A stretch of 64,000 nt of DNA, from positions 168,118 to 232,117 of the forward strand of contig LM994624.1 of the NCBI GenBank assembly GCA_000752675.2, given 5' to 3'. Positions 63,835 to 64,000 of the stretch are shown piece by piece; the first letter of the stretch is position 1, and the number at the start of each line of letters is the position of its first letter. Position numbers and translations under genes: made by a program. The DNA is from a bacterium OL-1. GTDB taxonomy: Bacteria > Actinomycetota > Coriobacteriia > Coriobacteriales > Atopobiaceae. The notes under the pieces are model-generated. The model was not told where the DNA came from. It was given only the letters and a program-made list of their open reading frames with translations, and searched no databases.

Positions 63835-64000
63835 CGAGAACACGGAAATGACTCGGGGGGGGGCGTCTCTGACGACGCTTCTGAGAAGACCGATTCTGTT
63901 CTGACTAAGTCCGACCTGCGTGGCGCCTGGTGGCGTTGGTGCCTTGCAGTTGAGGTTCCTGTCTCGTTCGACCGCATGCAGGCCCTTGCCTTTGGCTTCT
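63827..64000 (+). CDS. PTS mannose-family IID, N-terminus, frame broken by a G9 tract (partial)
   Basis: The ATG at 63827 overlaps the IIC stop and has GAGGGGG upstream, as expected for IID. After nine codons or so the frame meets a run of nine G (63855-63863) and stops soon after (TGA near 63902). In the frame reached by one added G (or two removed), the sequence continues as SDDASEKTDSVLTKSDLRGA and then WWRWCLAVEVPVSFDRMQAL, typical of the start of IID. So the gene is either interrupted by a sequencing error in the run, or is phase-variable, or is broken. The C-terminus is beyond the window. Confidence 0.75.

Overview
The window reads as chromosomal DNA of a high-G+C actinobacterium of the class Coriobacteriia, most likely Atopobiaceae (Olsenella-like). 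This placement is inferred from gene order and protein character, not from a database search. The supporting signs are an actinobacterial order dnaA-dnaN-recF-dciA-gyrB-gyrA, a PknB/FHA/PstP/RodA-PBP cluster, a pafBC pair and VaFE/SpaA-type sortase-anchored surface proteins.

Region 1 (1-16 kb) is the replication-origin neighbourhood. The leftward arm carries dnaA, dnaN, recF, dciA, gyrB and gyrA (gyrA runs off the left edge). A GHKL ATPase/winged-helix protein of unknown role lies just upstream of dnaA. The rightward arm carries rpmH, rnpA, yidD, yidC, khpB/jag, rsmG, five parS sites, parA, parB and a small membrane protein. Candidate DnaA-box-like repeats lie in the gaps around dnaA, and the likely oriC is in one or both of the dnaA-flanking gaps. 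ParAB with the parS cluster segregates this origin; DciA, DnaA and DnaN start replication.

Region 2 (16-31 kb) holds rlmN, ddl, a DinG-type helicase with an exonuclease domain, a WYL regulator pair (pafBC-like), a strange M28-like membrane protein with a very long disordered insert, and a 1351-residue cell-wall-anchored surface protein. Region 3 (31-46.4 kb) is metabolic: three tRNAs (Gly-CCC, Lys-TTT, Arg-CCT), an M29 aminopeptidase, argG-argH (preceded by a possible arginine-rich leader peptide), a ComEC-like exported hydrolase with DUF3006, purB, a TSCPD protein, a Tat lipoprotein, a two-component system and purC.

Region 4 (46.4-51.1 kb), next to tRNA-Arg, looks acquired: a Schlafen/AlbA_2 protein and a convergent Sau3AI-like restriction-modification pair. 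Region 5 (51.1-61.2 kb) is a leftward cell-wall and growth-control cluster: a non-RD membrane kinase, fhaA, fhaB, pstP, a natural SEDS glycosyltransferase::class B PBP fusion, and a PASTA kinase (pknB). Region 6 (61.2-64 kb) has a 2-hydroxyacid dehydrogenase divergent from a mannose-family PTS (IIB, IIC, and IID interrupted by a run of nine G at its start).
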